Below are positions 12,594-22,731 of a stretch of DNA of 64,000 bases, one piece after another. Both the position numbers and the translations under genes were made by a program. Every line of letters starts with the position of its first letter. The stretch's first letter is position 1. Source of the DNA: an uncultured Lachnospiraceae bacterium (GTDB taxonomy: Bacteria; Bacillota_A; Clostridia; Lachnospirales; Lachnospiraceae); assembly GCA_902801585.1 (NCBI GenBank), contig CADCIU010000004.1, forward strand, positions 1-64,000, read 5' to 3'. The notes under the pieces are model-generated. The model saw nothing but the letters and a program-made list of their open reading frames with translations, searched no databases and was not told where the DNA came from.

Positions 12594-15083
12594 ATGGCTA
12601 AGAGAAGATATAAGGGAAGAAAGAAAAGAAATCCGTTTCTTGTCTTTTTGAAAATACTGTTGCTGCTGATGCTCACCGGCGTACTTGCTGTACTGTGCAT
12701 TTTCTATTTTGGCGGATACTATGACAAGGTCAGAGTGCTGAAAGAAGAGGCGGATCAGCTTGTGAGCGAATCCACAAAGGAGACCTTTGTCCCCTCTCAG
12801 ACGGGCGAGATCTACGATGCGGCTGATGAACTGATCTCAGAGACCCTGCCTGAGAAGGACTCTAACTATATTAACAGCGATGAGATACCGGACGTGTTCA
12901 AGAAGGCCATGGTCAGTATAGAGGACAAGAACTTCTATAAGCACAACGGCGTCGATTATAAGGCGATCGTGCGCGCATTCGTGTCGACACTGACCAAACG
13001 GCAGATCACACAGGGCGGCAGTACGATCACCATGCAGCTGGCCAGAGGTATCTTTCTCAACAACGGAAGGACCTGGGAGAGAAAAGTGGAGGAGATCTTC
13101 ATTGCCTGGGACCTGGAGAAACACTGTGCCGGCCCGCTCGACGACAACGACAAAAAGGACAGTCAGAAAAGAGCGGAAAGCAAGAGAATAGCCAAAGAGC
13201 AGATTCTTGAGTATTATCTGAACAACGTCTATTTTATGAACGGATACTACGGGATCGCTTCTGCCTGCGAGGGATATTTCAGCAAAAGGCCTGATCAGCT
13301 CAGTCTCTCACAGGTGGCTTTCCTGTGCGCGATTCCCAACAGTCCGACATATTATGATCCGCTTGTGTATCCAGAGCATACGATCGAGAGAAGAGACCTG
13401 ATCCTCAAGAATATGCTGGAAGACGGCGTGATCACGCAGGAGGAGTACGATGAGGCGACATCGGAGGAGATCGTTCTGGATCTGTCCAACAATAAAAGGG
13501 ATGATCTGAACGAGAACACCTACGTGCTGTCTTATACCTACAAATGTGCCACGGAAATCCTGATGCAGATGGAGGACGATGACTTCTCATTCCGATATGA
13601 CTTTGCCAGTGATGACGACCGTGAATTGTACGAGGACATCTACAATGAACTGTACGATTACTGCCTGGCCAAGCTCTACAAAGGCGGATACAAGATCTAT
13701 ACGACCTTTGATATGGACATGCAGGACACTCTGCAGGAGTGTGTGGATGAAGAACTTGCGGAATTCGAGGATACGGCGGATGACGGAAAATACAAGATGC
13801 AGGGAGCTGCCGTATGCATTGACAATAACACGGGGCAGGTTGTCGCCATGGTCGGAGGAAGATCTCAGGATGATATCTCGGGATTGACGCTCAACCGTGC
13901 ATTCCAGAGCAACCGCCAGCCGGGAAGTTCGATCAAACCGCTGGTGGTCTACACGCCTGCTTTTGAGAGAGGCTATTTCCCGGGCACGCTCGTCGAGGAT
14001 CAGGAGATCGAAGACGGACCTAAGAACGCGGGCGGCGGCTATTACGGCGAAATGGAGCTGAGCGAAGCTGTACAGAGATCGCTCAACACAGTCGCCTGGC
14101 AGATTTATGAAAAGATCACACCCAGACAAGGACTCAAATATCTCAAGGCCATGCATTTCGCAGACATTGTCGATTCCGACAATACGATGGCTACATGTCT
14201 GGGAGGATTTACATACGGTGTGAAGCCCGTAGAGATGGCTTCCGGATACTGCACGATCCAGAACGACGGCAAATACCGCTCGCCTTCCTGCATAAGAAGG
14301 ATCGAGGATTATAAGGGTGAAGTGATCTATACTTATGACGGCAGAAGCTCGGAGATCTACGACACGAATGCTGCCAGAGAGATGGTGAGCGTTCTTCAGG
14401 GTGTTCTGGAAGAAGGCTGGGGAACGGGCCGCGGGCTCAGACTGAACAACGGAATGCCTGCAGCTGGTAAGACCGGAACCACTGACGAAGCCAAAGACGG
14501 CTGGTTCTGCGGATTTACACATTATTACACGACTGCGGTATGGGTCGGCTGTGATCAGCCCGAAGCCGTGCGCAATCTTCAGGGTGCAACATGGCCCGGA
14601 AGGATCTGGAGAAACTTCATGAATGCCATCCACGAAGGATTGGATCCGGTCGAGTTCAAAGATTACGATCACGCCAAGGAGAGGAGAGCACTCAAAGATC
14701 AGGATTATGATGACGATGATGACTGGGGTTACCATGATTCATCGAATGATGACAAGAAGAAAGAAGAACAGACCAAACCGGAACCGGAAGTCAATCCTGT
14801 GCCGGAGACGCCGGTCGATGAAGGCGGCAATGAGCAAGGCTCCGGCGGCGATGAGACCTGGGACGGCGGCAATACCGACGGAGGTGGAGACACCGGCGGA
14901 GGCGGAGATACCGGCGGCGGAGACACCGGCGGAGGTGGAGACACCGGCGGCGGAGACACCGGAGGCGGTGGAGATACCGGCGGCGGAGACACCGGCGGCG
15001 GAGACACCGGAGGCGGTGGAGAGACCGGCGGCGGAGATACCGGCGGTGGTGATGTCGGCGGCGGAGAAGCCGGCGGCGCATGA
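12594..15083 (+). CDS. Class A penicillin-binding protein (PBP1A family) with Gly-rich tail
   Basis: Bifunctional peptidoglycan synthase of 829 residues, with a short basic cytoplasmic N-terminus and one membrane anchor near residues 16-42. The glycosyltransferase domain has EDKNFYKHNGVDYKAIVRAF and GGSTITMQLARGIFL. The transpeptidase domain has SSIKP (active-site Ser), RSLNT and KTGTTDEAKDGWFCG. After residue about 715 comes an acidic/Lys linker (DDDDDWGYHDSSNDDKKKEE), then about 65 residues of GGDTGGG-type repeats to the C-terminus, a flexible extracellular tail. GGAGGAAG lies 6 bases before the ATG. It is monocistronic, between its own promoter and a terminator. Confidence 0.96.
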   Translation: MAKRRYKGRKKRNPFLVFLKILLLLMLTGVLAVLCIFYFGGYYDKVRVLKEEADQLVSESTKETFVPSQTGEIYDAADELISETLPEKDSNYINSDEIPDVFKKAMVSIEDKNFYKHNGVDYKAIVRAFVSTLTKRQITQGGSTITMQLARGIFLNNGRTWERKVEEIFIAWDLEKHCAGPLDDNDKKDSQKRAESKRIAKEQILEYYLNNVYFMNGYYGIASACEGYFSKRPDQLSLSQVAFLCAIPNSPTYYDPLVYPEHTIERRDLILKNMLEDGVITQEEYDEATSEEIVLDLSNNKRDDLNENTYVLSYTYKCATEILMQMEDDDFSFRYDFASDDDRELYEDIYNELYDYCLAKLYKGGYKIYTTFDMDMQDTLQECVDEELAEFEDTADDGKYKMQGAAVCIDNNTGQVVAMVGGRSQDDISGLTLNRAFQSNRQPGSSIKPLVVYTPAFERGYFPGTLVEDQEIEDGPKNAGGGYYGEMELSEAVQRSLNTVAWQIYEKITPRQGLKYLKAMHFADIVDSDNTMATCLGGFTYGVKPVEMASGYCTIQNDGKYRSPSCIRRIEDYKGEVIYTYDGRSSEIYDTNAAREMVSVLQGVLEEGWGTGRGLRLNNGMPAAGKTGTTDEAKDGWFCGFTHYYTTAVWVGCDQPEAVRNLQGATWPGRIWRNFMNAIHEGLDPVEFKDYDHAKERRALKDQDYDDDDDWGYHDSSNDDKKKEEQTKPEPEVNPVPETPVDEGGNEQGSGGDETWDGGNTDGGGDTGGGGDTGGGDTGGGGDTGGGDTGGGGDTGGGDTGGGDTGGGGETGGGDTGGGDVGGGEAGGA
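14877..15078 (+). repeat. Glycine-rich coding tandem repeat in the PBP C-terminus
   Basis: Imperfect units of 15 or 18 bases encoding GGDTG or GGGDTG, with mixed GGC/GGA/GGT glycine codons. The variable third positions suggest old expansion plus drift rather than a very recent slip. Confidence 0.9.
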
Positions 15084-15110
15084 TCTTTATGTTCGTTTCA
15101 ATAATGCGGC

Positions 15111-15138
15111 GCTTCGGGAGAGATCCCGAAGCGTTTTT
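15111..15138 (+). terminator. Terminator after the PBP gene
   Basis: Stem GCTTCGGGA / TCCCGAAGC followed by GTTTTTAG. It ends 18 bases before the next start codon, and the AGGAG for the downstream ABC gene begins at its edge. Confidence 0.85.
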
Positions 15139-15156
15139 AGGAGTATCTGACACAGA

Positions 15157-15864
15157 ATGAAAGAGCCGTTCATTTTATTTGAAAATGTGGTCAAAATATA
15201 CAAGATGGGAGAAGTAGAGATCCGGGCCGTTGACGGAGCGGATTTCTCTGTGGACAAGGGCGAATTCACTGTGATCGTAGGTCCCAGCGGAGCCGGAAAG
15301 ACGACGATCCTCAATATGCTCGGCGGAATGGACAGCTGTACGTCCGGACGGATCCTTGTGGACTCCAGAGAAGTGAGCAGGAGCAGTGCCAGACAGCTCA
15401 CGGAATACCGAAGGCATGATATAGGCTTTGTATTTCAGTTCTATAATCTGGTGCAGAACCTGACGGCTCTCGAGAATGTGGAACTCGCATCCCAGATCTG
15501 TAAGAATCCCCTGGATGCTGCCGAGACTATGAGGGAAGTGGGATTGTCGGAGCGGATGAACAACTTCCCGTCCCAGCTCTCCGGCGGAGAGCAGCAGAGA
15601 GTGGCCATAGCCCGCGCACTGGCCAAGAATCCCAAACTCCTTTTGTGCGACGAACCAACAGGCGCACTGGACTATGTCACCGGCAAACAGATCCTGGCGC
15701 TCCTGCAGAAGACCTGCCGTGAGCGAAATATGACGATCATCGTGATCACGCACAATCTGGCGCTGACACCTATGGCGGACAAAGTCATCCATATAAGAAA
15801 CGGGAAAGCTGAAAAGATCGAGATCAATCAAAACCCCCTCCCTGTGGAACAGATCGAGTGGTGA
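15157..15864 (+). CDS. ABC transporter ATPase, MacB/LolD type
   Basis: A 235-residue nucleotide-binding subunit with Walker [10 protein letters not shown] (about 44-52), signature [15 protein letters not shown] and Walker [13 protein letters not shown]. These sequences are typical of the MacB/LolD/FtsE branch that works with FtsX-like permeases. It is followed 25 bases later by exactly such a permease. These pairs act as mechanotransmission systems for peptides, antibiotics or lipoproteins; the substrate cannot be read from the sequence. Confidence 0.94.
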   Translation: MKEPFILFENVVKIYKMGEVEIRAVDGADFSVDKGEFTVIVGPSGAGKTTILNMLGGMDSCTSGRILVDSREVSRSSARQLTEYRRHDIGFVFQFYNLVQNLTALENVELASQICKNPLDAAETMREVGLSERMNNFPSQLSGGEQQRVAIARALAKNPKLLLCDEPTGALDYVTGKQILALLQKTCRERNMTIIVITHNLALTPMADKVIHIRNGKAEKIEINQNPLPVEQIEW

Positions 15865-15889
15865 TGAAACGGCAACAGGAGATGGCACC

Positions 15890-18475
15890 ATGCTCTACAA
15901 AAACCGTCTTCTGACAGATGCAGTCAGAGAGATCCTTCACTCCAAAAAACGCTTTATATCATTGCTTGTCATGAACTTTTTGGCAGTCGGTTTTCTTGCG
16001 GGGCTTCGTATGACCGCGCCCGATATGAAGCATTCGCTGGATGTCTATTTTGACGATCAGAATCTGATGGACCTGCGGATCGTTTCGACACTGGGACTGA
16101 CGCAGGACGATCTGGAGGCAGTCCTAAGCGAGGATTTCGGCGCGGAGGAGGATCCGGATCTGATCAGGATCACCGATGCGGAGGGAAGCAAAAGCTTTGA
16201 TGCGCTGGTCGAGGAAGAGACTGTAACGGTGTTTTCCGTTCCTGAGAGGATCAACTGCTTTGTGCTCCTAAGCGGAAGGCTTCCGGAGAAGGAAGACGAA
16301 TGCGTTACGGAACAGATCCTTTTGGACAAACTGGGCATAGAGATCGGAGATACCATAACGATCGACACAGAGGATGCCGATAAGGCAAATGCAGGTGAGA
16401 GCGTCCTCAGGGAGCGCACATTCACGATCGTCGGGACCGCGCAGAGCCCCATGTATATATCCAGGACCCGGGGCAATTCAAGCATCGGGAGCGGAACGGT
16501 GACAGCATGGGTCGCGATTCCGGGAGATGTATTCACACAGGACTTTTATACATCGCTGTATTTGACGACCGATGAACTGGATCCGTTGAACTGTTACAAA
16601 GATCCGATATACAAAGACCGTGTCGAACATCTTGCCAAAGAGATGGAGGCGTTCGGAAAGGAGCGCGCACGCATCCGGCACGATGAACTGCTCCGAAGCG
16701 CCACGATCACGGAAATGGCGGCACAGATCTTCACGACGGGACTGGACTCGATGCTCTTAAGCAGCGGAAAGTGGTATATACTGGGGAGAAACACCATAGA
16801 GAGCTACGAAGAGTTTTCTATGGACGCGGAGAGAATGAGCAGCCTTGCGAATGTCTTTCCCATGATCTTCTTTCTGGTGGCGGCGCTCAGCTCGCTGACT
16901 TCCATGACCAGGCTGGTCGAAGATCACAGGACAGAGATCGGATGTATGAAGGCGCTCGGCTTTTCTGCGGCCGGTGTCAGCGTCAAGTATATCGGTTATG
17001 CCCTCGCGGCGAGCCTGATCGGCGGAATGACGGGATGGGTCATCGGCATCTTCGCGATCCCGGGGATCATATATTATGAGTGGAGACTGGAATACCTCCT
17101 GCCTCCCATGCGATATTTGTTTTCTGCCAAAGTATTGCTCTACTCCGTGGGGCTGGCGGTCCTTGCCACTGCAGGATCGGCAGCAGCGGCGTGCAGGTCT
17201 GCGCTGTCTTCTTCAGCCGCAGCGCTGATGAGGCCGAGAGCGCCCAAAGCCGGCAGGAGAGTATTGATCGAGAGGATACCCTTCATCTGGAAAAGGCTGT
17301 CCTTTATCCAAAAAGTGAGCGTGCGAAACCTCTTTCGCTATAAACGGAGATTCTGGATGACGGTGGCCGGGATCGGCGGGTGTACCGCGCTTGTGGTGAC
17401 AAGCCTGGGACTGCGGGACTCCATCTTTGACATACTCAGATGGCAGTTTGACGAAGTGACCTGCTACGATGCGGAACTGGGGATCCTGCAGGAAATCAGC
17501 GGAGCGGACAGGATCACGCTCCGGGAAGAGCTGTCGGAAATGCCGGAAGTGGACTCCTATGCGGAGTGTTACAAGACATGGATGGATATTTCCACTACAA
17601 ACGGCAGTGCTTCTAATGTTACAGTCATTTGTGCCGATGATCTCTCGGAACTGAACGGATATGTCATACTGCGCCACAGGGAACACGGCGGGGGCGTTGC
17701 CGGTCAGTACAGGGAGCTGTTTGAGAGAGAGATCGCGCTTATGGAAGGCGGGATCATTATCGATGAAAAGATGGCGGAACTGCTCGGTGTCAATATCGGC
17801 GATGAGATCACGTTAAAAAATGAAGATGAAGAGGAATTTCACATAATCGTCACAGATATAACGGAGAATTATGTCAATCATTATGCATATGTAACCCGTA
17901 AAAGCTGGAAAGAGATGACGGGCGACTGGCCGATGTACAACACTATACTGATCCATCTGGCCGAAGGCGCCTCGGAGGAGGAGGCAGCCAGAAAGCTGGT
18001 CGATCTGGACGGCGTGGTCTCTTATAACAGGATCGACCAGATGAGGACAAGATTCGAGAGCAGCATAAGGAGCATCAACATCATCATCGTCATGATCATC
18101 GGCGCTGCAGCCATTCTTGCGTTTCTTGTACTGTTCAACCTCACGAACATCAACGTGACAGAGAGGATCAGAGAGCTGGCCACATTGAAGGTGCTGGGCT
18201 TTTATGACACAGAGGCGGCTTCCTATATTTACAGGGAAAACGGGTTTTTGACACTGATCGGGACGATCTGCGGACTATTTATGGGGAAATGGCTCCATCG
18301 ATGGCTGATCGGGACGATCGAGGTCGATTATCTGATGTTCGGAAGAAGCGTTCATCCGCAGAACTATGTATGGGCAGCACTTTTGACCTTTGTCTTTTCG
18401 CTGTCGGTGAACCTGTTCTCTTTCTTTTCCATCAGAGAGATCGACATGATCGAATCTCTCAAATCTGTCGAGTAA
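15890..18475 (+). CDS. FtsX-like permease of the MacB-type ABC pair
   Basis: An 861-residue membrane protein: one TM near residues 18-36, a large extracytoplasmic domain to about residue 310, three TMs of the first FtsX domain (around 320-440, including SLTSMTRLVEDHRTEIGCMKALGF), a second extracytoplasmic domain, and a second FtsX domain at the C-terminus (LFNLTNINVTERIRELATLKVLGFYDTE). The two conserved loops ending in K(A/V)LGF are the sites that contact the ATPase. AGGAG lies about 8 bases before the ATG. It forms one operon with the preceding ATPase. Confidence 0.93.
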   Translation: MLYKNRLLTDAVREILHSKKRFISLLVMNFLAVGFLAGLRMTAPDMKHSLDVYFDDQNLMDLRIVSTLGLTQDDLEAVLSEDFGAEEDPDLIRITDAEGSKSFDALVEEETVTVFSVPERINCFVLLSGRLPEKEDECVTEQILLDKLGIEIGDTITIDTEDADKANAGESVLRERTFTIVGTAQSPMYISRTRGNSSIGSGTVTAWVAIPGDVFTQDFYTSLYLTTDELDPLNCYKDPIYKDRVEHLAKEMEAFGKERARIRHDELLRSATITEMAAQIFTTGLDSMLLSSGKWYILGRNTIESYEEFSMDAERMSSLANVFPMIFFLVAALSSLTSMTRLVEDHRTEIGCMKALGFSAAGVSVKYIGYALAASLIGGMTGWVIGIFAIPGIIYYEWRLEYLLPPMRYLFSAKVLLYSVGLAVLATAGSAAAACRSALSSSAAALMRPRAPKAGRRVLIERIPFIWKRLSFIQKVSVRNLFRYKRRFWMTVAGIGGCTALVVTSLGLRDSIFDILRWQFDEVTCYDAELGILQEISGADRITLREELSEMPEVDSYAECYKTWMDISTTNGSASNVTVICADDLSELNGYVILRHREHGGGVAGQYRELFEREIALMEGGIIIDEKMAELLGVNIGDEITLKNEDEEEFHIIVTDITENYVNHYAYVTRKSWKEMTGDWPMYNTILIHLAEGASEEEAARKLVDLDGVVSYNRIDQMRTRFESSIRSINIIIVMIIGAAAILAFLVLFNLTNINVTERIRELATLKVLGFYDTEAASYIYRENGFLTLIGTICGLFMGKWLHRWLIGTIEVDYLMFGRSVHPQNYVWAALLTFVFSLSVNLFSFFSIREIDMIESLKSVE

Positions 18476-18565
18476 TAAATCTTTAGAAAAACAAGTCAGT
18501 CCATTCATTTGACATGCAGCATCTTTGACGATCCGTGTACGGGACAACCGGGAGGGTGATCTTTC

Positions 18566-18880
18566 ATGAAAAGGAAAAGCAGAATCGTATTTGGCACAGC
18601 AGCCCTGACGGCAGCGATGGCGCTCAGCGCATGCGGATCGGGTAAAAATACAGAACAATCCGGCGCGACCGGGATCACTTCGGAAGCAGTGGACCAGACA
18701 GAGGATACATCAGAGCAGAGCGGGGACGAAGCGACTTCTTATCCGACGCTGGATGCATCGACGCAGGCGTCGGCAGAACAGGCCTCCGAGGATTCCGGTG
18801 AAGGCAGGACAGAGATCCATGTCTTTCAGCTCGAGGAGAATTTCAATCCGGTCGTTTACGGGCCTCCGGAAGATAAATAA
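18566..18880 (+). CDS. Small lipoprotein of unknown function
   Basis: A 104-residue protein with a lipoprotein signal (basic MKRKSR, hydrophobic stretch, lipobox LSAC with Cys about 23). The mature part is Ser/Thr/Glu-rich and probably unstructured, ending in HVFQLEENFNPVVYGPPEDK. I recognise no domain. GGGAGGGTG precedes the ATG. It lies between two ABC systems and may belong to either. Confidence 0.7.
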   Translation: MKRKSRIVFGTAALTAAMALSACGSGKNTEQSGATGITSEAVDQTEDTSEQSGDEATSYPTLDASTQASAEQASEDSGEGRTEIHVFQLEENFNPVVYGPPEDK

Positions 18881-18942
18881 GCCCTTTGCGGCATGCCCGC
18901 CCAGTGTGATAAAAACCGAAATGAAGATTTTGAGGACGAATT

Positions 18943-20691
18943 ATGTTAAAAACACTTCTTGTTCAGGTTAAAGAGTTCAAACTTCCATCCATATTGACGC
19001 CCGCCTGCATGATCGGCGAAGTGATCTGTGAAATGATCATTCCCGTACTGATGGGGCGGATCGTCGACTTGGGAATCGGCGGTTCTGATATGCAGTATAT
19101 TGTTCGGACCGGCTTGTTCATGCTGGTCGTAGCTGTGTGCGGACTGCTCTTCGGGATTCTGGGCGGCGTGTTCGGCGCAAAAGCATCCGCCGGATTTGCG
19201 CGCAACCTCAGAAAAGCAATGTACGACAATATTCAGACTTTCTCCTTTTCCAGCATCGACAAGTTTTCCACATCCAGCCTTGTCACAAGACTGACCACCG
19301 ATGTGACCAATATTCAGAATGCCTATCAGATGATCCTGAGAATGGCTATGCGTGCGCCCTCTTCGATGATCATCGCTATGGTGATGTCGTTTGTGATCAG
19401 CCCGGAGCTTGCCAGGATCTATCTGATCGCGGTGATCGTCCTCGCTTTGATCATGTTCTTCATGATGCGGCGCGCGACCAAGTATTTCCAGCAGGTATTC
19501 CGCAGATATGATGACCTCAACAACAGCGTCCAGGAGAATGTGACATCGATCCGTGTTGTCAAGGCGTATGTCAGAGAGGAATACGAGAAAGAGCGCTTCC
19601 ACACCGCGGCTGAGAATATTTACAGGATGTTCCTCAAAGCGGAGATGAACATAGCGGGAATCTCCCCGATCATGATGACCGTGGTTTACAGCTGCATTCT
19701 GCTGATCAGCTGGTTCGGCGCCCATATGATCGTGGGCGGCGGTCTCGGGACCGGGCAGCTGATGAGCCTTCTGGCGTACTGCATGAATATTCTGATGAGT
19801 CTGATGATGCTCTCGGTCGTCTTTGTCATGATCACCATGTCAGAAGCCAGTGCGAAGCGTATTGCGGAAGTGATCAATGAGAAGAGCGATCTGACCAATC
19901 CGGAAAAACCGTGCATGGAAGTGGCTGACGGAAGCATCCGGTTTGACAACGTCGAATTCTCCTACAGGGCAGATTCATCGGAGCCTGTTCTGAAGGATAT
20001 CAACCTTGACATCAGATCGGGAGAGAGTATCGGCATCATCGGAGGAACCGGCAGTGCCAAGTCCTCGCTGGTCAACCTCATCAGCCGTCTCTACGATGTG
20101 ACCAAAGGCCGCGTGATCGTGGGCGGCAGGGACGTCCGCGAATATGACATTGAGACACTTCGAAATCAGGTGTCCGTAGTGCTTCAGAAGAATGTCCTGT
20201 TCAGCGGGACTATCCTGGACAATCTGCGCTGGGGCGATCCCAATGCCACGGAAGAGGATTGCAGAAGGGTGTGCCGGATGGCCTGTGCGGATGAGTTCAT
20301 TGAAAAAATGCCGGAGGGATACAACACCTGGATCGAGCAGGGCGGTTCCAACGTTTCCGGCGGACAAAAGCAGAGGCTGTGTATAGCCAGGGCGCTCCTT
20401 AAAAAGCCTAAGATCCTGATCCTCGATGACAGTACCAGCGCCGTGGATACGGCGACAGACGCCAAGATCAGAAGGGCTTTCAGGGAGGAGATCCCCGATA
20501 CGACCAAACTGATCATTGCGCAGCGCATATCCAGCGTGAAGGATTGCGACAGGATCGTCGTCATGGACGATGGAAGGATCAGCGGTGTCGGAACACACGA
20601 CGAACTGGTCGCTTCCAATGAGATCTACAGGGAAGTCTATGAATCTCAGGTCGGCGGCGCCGGCGATGCGGATTTTGACAAAAAAGAGTAA
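18943..20691 (+). CDS. ABC exporter half-transporter A (degenerate ATP site)
   Basis: A type IV ABC exporter subunit (582 residues) with six TMs in the first 320 residues and a C-terminal ATPase. Walker A is GGTGSAKSS and the signature VSGGQKQRLCIARALL. Walker B is ILILDDSTSAVD, with Asp where the catalytic Glu normally sits. This marks the non-catalytic half of a heterodimer, as in the TM287/288 and BmrCD families. Its partner starts 23 bases downstream and keeps the Glu. Substrates of such pairs are drugs, lipids or peptides; nothing here narrows this down. Confidence 0.95.
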   Translation: MLKTLLVQVKEFKLPSILTPACMIGEVICEMIIPVLMGRIVDLGIGGSDMQYIVRTGLFMLVVAVCGLLFGILGGVFGAKASAGFARNLRKAMYDNIQTFSFSSIDKFSTSSLVTRLTTDVTNIQNAYQMILRMAMRAPSSMIIAMVMSFVISPELARIYLIAVIVLALIMFFMMRRATKYFQQVFRRYDDLNNSVQENVTSIRVVKAYVREEYEKERFHTAAENIYRMFLKAEMNIAGISPIMMTVVYSCILLISWFGAHMIVGGGLGTGQLMSLLAYCMNILMSLMMLSVVFVMITMSEASAKRIAEVINEKSDLTNPEKPCMEVADGSIRFDNVEFSYRADSSEPVLKDINLDIRSGESIGIIGGTGSAKSSLVNLISRLYDVTKGRVIVGGRDVREYDIETLRNQVSVVLQKNVLFSGTILDNLRWGDPNATEEDCRRVCRMACADEFIEKMPEGYNTWIEQGGSNVSGGQKQRLCIARALLKKPKILILDDSTSAVDTATDAKIRRAFREEIPDTTKLIIAQRISSVKDCDRIVVMDDGRISGVGTHDELVASNEIYREVYESQVGGAGDADFDKKE

Positions 20692-20714
20692 ACCGGTCCG
20701 GCTTGGAGGTAGCT

Positions 20715-22658
20715 ATGGCAGAAGAGAAAGTAAAAGAATTTAAAGGCGGAGGAGGCAGACGGATGGCCGGAAGGCCCCGGCCCAAGGTCAAGAATCCCGG
20801 ACTTTTATTCAAAAGGATCATGAGGTATGTGTTCAAATACTATGCCCCTCACATGATCACTGTGTTTGTCTGCATCATATTGTCGGTTCTGGCAAACATC
20901 CAGGGAACGATGTTCACAAGAACACTGATCGACAGCTATATTACGCCGATGATCGGAAATCCCAACCCTGATTACGGTCCGCTCATGGGCGCTATGCTGC
21001 GCGTGGCTATGTTCTACGCCATCGGGATCGGCGCTGCCTATCTGCAGCAGATCACCATGGTGCGCGTCAATCAGGGCACGCTCAAGAGGATGCGGGAGGA
21101 CCTGTTTGATCATATGGAGAGTCTTCCGATCAAATACTTCGACACGCATTCTCACGGCGACATCATGTCCATTTATACCAATGATATCGACACACTGCGC
21201 CAGATGATCAGCCAGAGTATTCCGCAGCTGTTCAACAGTGCTATCACGATCGTCAGTATTTTGGCAATGATGCTGATCCTGAATGTCGCGCTGACATTCG
21301 TCACGCTGGCGATGGTCGTCCTGATGCTGTTTCTGACGATGCTGGTGACCAAGAACTCGGGCAAAAACTTTGTCGCGCAGCAGAGAAATATCGGTAAGCT
21401 CAACGGTTTCATAGAGGAGACCATGACCGGACAGAAGGTGGTCAAGGTATTCTGTCATGAGAAAGAGTCGGTCAAGACTTTCGACCAGCTCAATGAGGAG
21501 CTCTACCAGAGCGCTTTCAAGGCAAACGCTTTCGCCAATATGATCGGACCGGTCAATGCACAGATGGGCAATGCCAACTACGTAGTCGTCGCTCTTGTCG
21601 GAGCGCTGCTGGCGCTGAACTCTTATGCGGGATTCACAGTCGGAGGACTGGCCAGTTTTCTGACACTGAATAAGAGTTTCAGCATGCCGATCAACCAGGT
21701 CAGCATGCAGTTCAACAGCATTATTATGGCTCTGGCAGGCGCGGAGAGAATCTTTGCTCTTCTCGACGAAAAGCCGGAGACGGACGAGGGCTATGTCATG
21801 CTGGTCAACTGCGAGTACGACGAAAACGGCAATATTGTGGAGACAGAAAAACACACCGGAAACTGGGCGTGGAAACACTATCACAAGCAGTCTGATCACA
21901 GCACCACCTATCAGAAACTGGAAGGTGACGTGACATTCAACGGGGTCGATTTCGGCTATCGGGATGATAAGATGGTCCTTCACGATATCGTGATCCACGC
22001 AAGGCCGGGCGAAAAGGTCGCTCTGGTCGGTTCGACGGGAGCGGGAAAGACGACGATCACCAACCTGATCAACCGTTTTTACGATATTCAGGACGGGAAG
22101 ATCCGATACGACAACATCAATGTCAATAAGATCAAGAAAGCGGACCTTCGCAGATCACTCGGCATCGTTCTGCAGGATACCCATCTGTTCACCGGCACGG
22201 TAAAAGAGAATATCAAATACGGAAAGCTGGATGCAACAGAGGCAGAGATCGTGGCGGCAGCCAAGCTGGCAAACGCCGACAGCTTCATAAGGAGGCTCCC
22301 GCAGGGGTATGACACAATGCTCAAAGGAGACGGATCCAATCTGTCACAGGGACAGAGGCAGCTCCTTGCGATCGCGCGCGCTGCGATCGCCGATCCGCCG
22401 GTCCTGATCCTGGATGAGGCGACCAGCTCGATCGATACGCGGACTGAGAAGATCGTCCAGGACGGCATGGACAAGCTGATGAAAGGCAGGACGACATTCG
22501 TCATTGCGCACAGGCTGTCCACCATCAAGAACAGCGATATGATCCTTGTCCTTGAACAGGGCAGGATCGTCGAGCGCGGAAATCACGAGGAACTGCTGGC
22601 CCAGAAGGGACGGTACTACATGCTGTATACCGGAAAGAGCGACGCTCTCACAGCGTGA
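20715..22658 (+). CDS. ABC exporter half-transporter B (catalytic)
   Basis: Partner subunit of 647 residues with a basic, Gly-rich N-terminus (about 25 residues), six TMs, and an ATPase domain with Walker A GSTGAGKTT, signature LSQGQRQLLAIARAA and Walker B VLILDEATSSID (intact Glu). An insertion of about 60 residues between the TM domain and the ATPase (VNCEYDENGNIVETEKHTGN and following) is characteristic of Clostridial members. The reading frame is open from a TTG at 20703, but GGAGGT at 20705-20710 fits the ATG at 20715. Confidence 0.95.
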   Translation: MAEEKVKEFKGGGGRRMAGRPRPKVKNPGLLFKRIMRYVFKYYAPHMITVFVCIILSVLANIQGTMFTRTLIDSYITPMIGNPNPDYGPLMGAMLRVAMFYAIGIGAAYLQQITMVRVNQGTLKRMREDLFDHMESLPIKYFDTHSHGDIMSIYTNDIDTLRQMISQSIPQLFNSAITIVSILAMMLILNVALTFVTLAMVVLMLFLTMLVTKNSGKNFVAQQRNIGKLNGFIEETMTGQKVVKVFCHEKESVKTFDQLNEELYQSAFKANAFANMIGPVNAQMGNANYVVVALVGALLALNSYAGFTVGGLASFLTLNKSFSMPINQVSMQFNSIIMALAGAERIFALLDEKPETDEGYVMLVNCEYDENGNIVETEKHTGNWAWKHYHKQSDHSTTYQKLEGDVTFNGVDFGYRDDKMVLHDIVIHARPGEKVALVGSTGAGKTTITNLINRFYDIQDGKIRYDNINVNKIKKADLRRSLGIVLQDTHLFTGTVKENIKYGKLDATEAEIVAAAKLANADSFIRRLPQGYDTMLKGDGSNLSQGQRQLLAIARAAIADPPVLILDEATSSIDTRTEKIVQDGMDKLMKGRTTFVIAHRLSTIKNSDMILVLEQGRIVERGNHEELLAQKGRYYMLYTGKSDALTA

Positions 22659-22713
22659 CGGATAAACAGACGGGGGTCTGAACGGACAAAACGGACGGAT
22701 CAAACAGACGGAC
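22659..22713 (+). repeat. Imperfect short repeats upstream of the M13 peptidase gene
   Basis: The spacer contains near-copies of GGATAAACAGACGG and GGATCAAACAGACGG, with further ACGGAC copies between them. It resembles the other junction repeats in this window. Confidence 0.5.
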
Positions 22714-22731
22714 CACACCCGGATTTGGAGA

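Noticed and set aside
13587..14735. 382-codon - strand frame opposite the PBP gene
   Set aside because: Antisense shadow. The PBP has all catalytic motifs in the other frame.
14729..15007. PPPVSPPP-rich small frame opposite the Gly-rich tail
   Set aside because: It is the complement of the GGDTG repeats and has no start signal.
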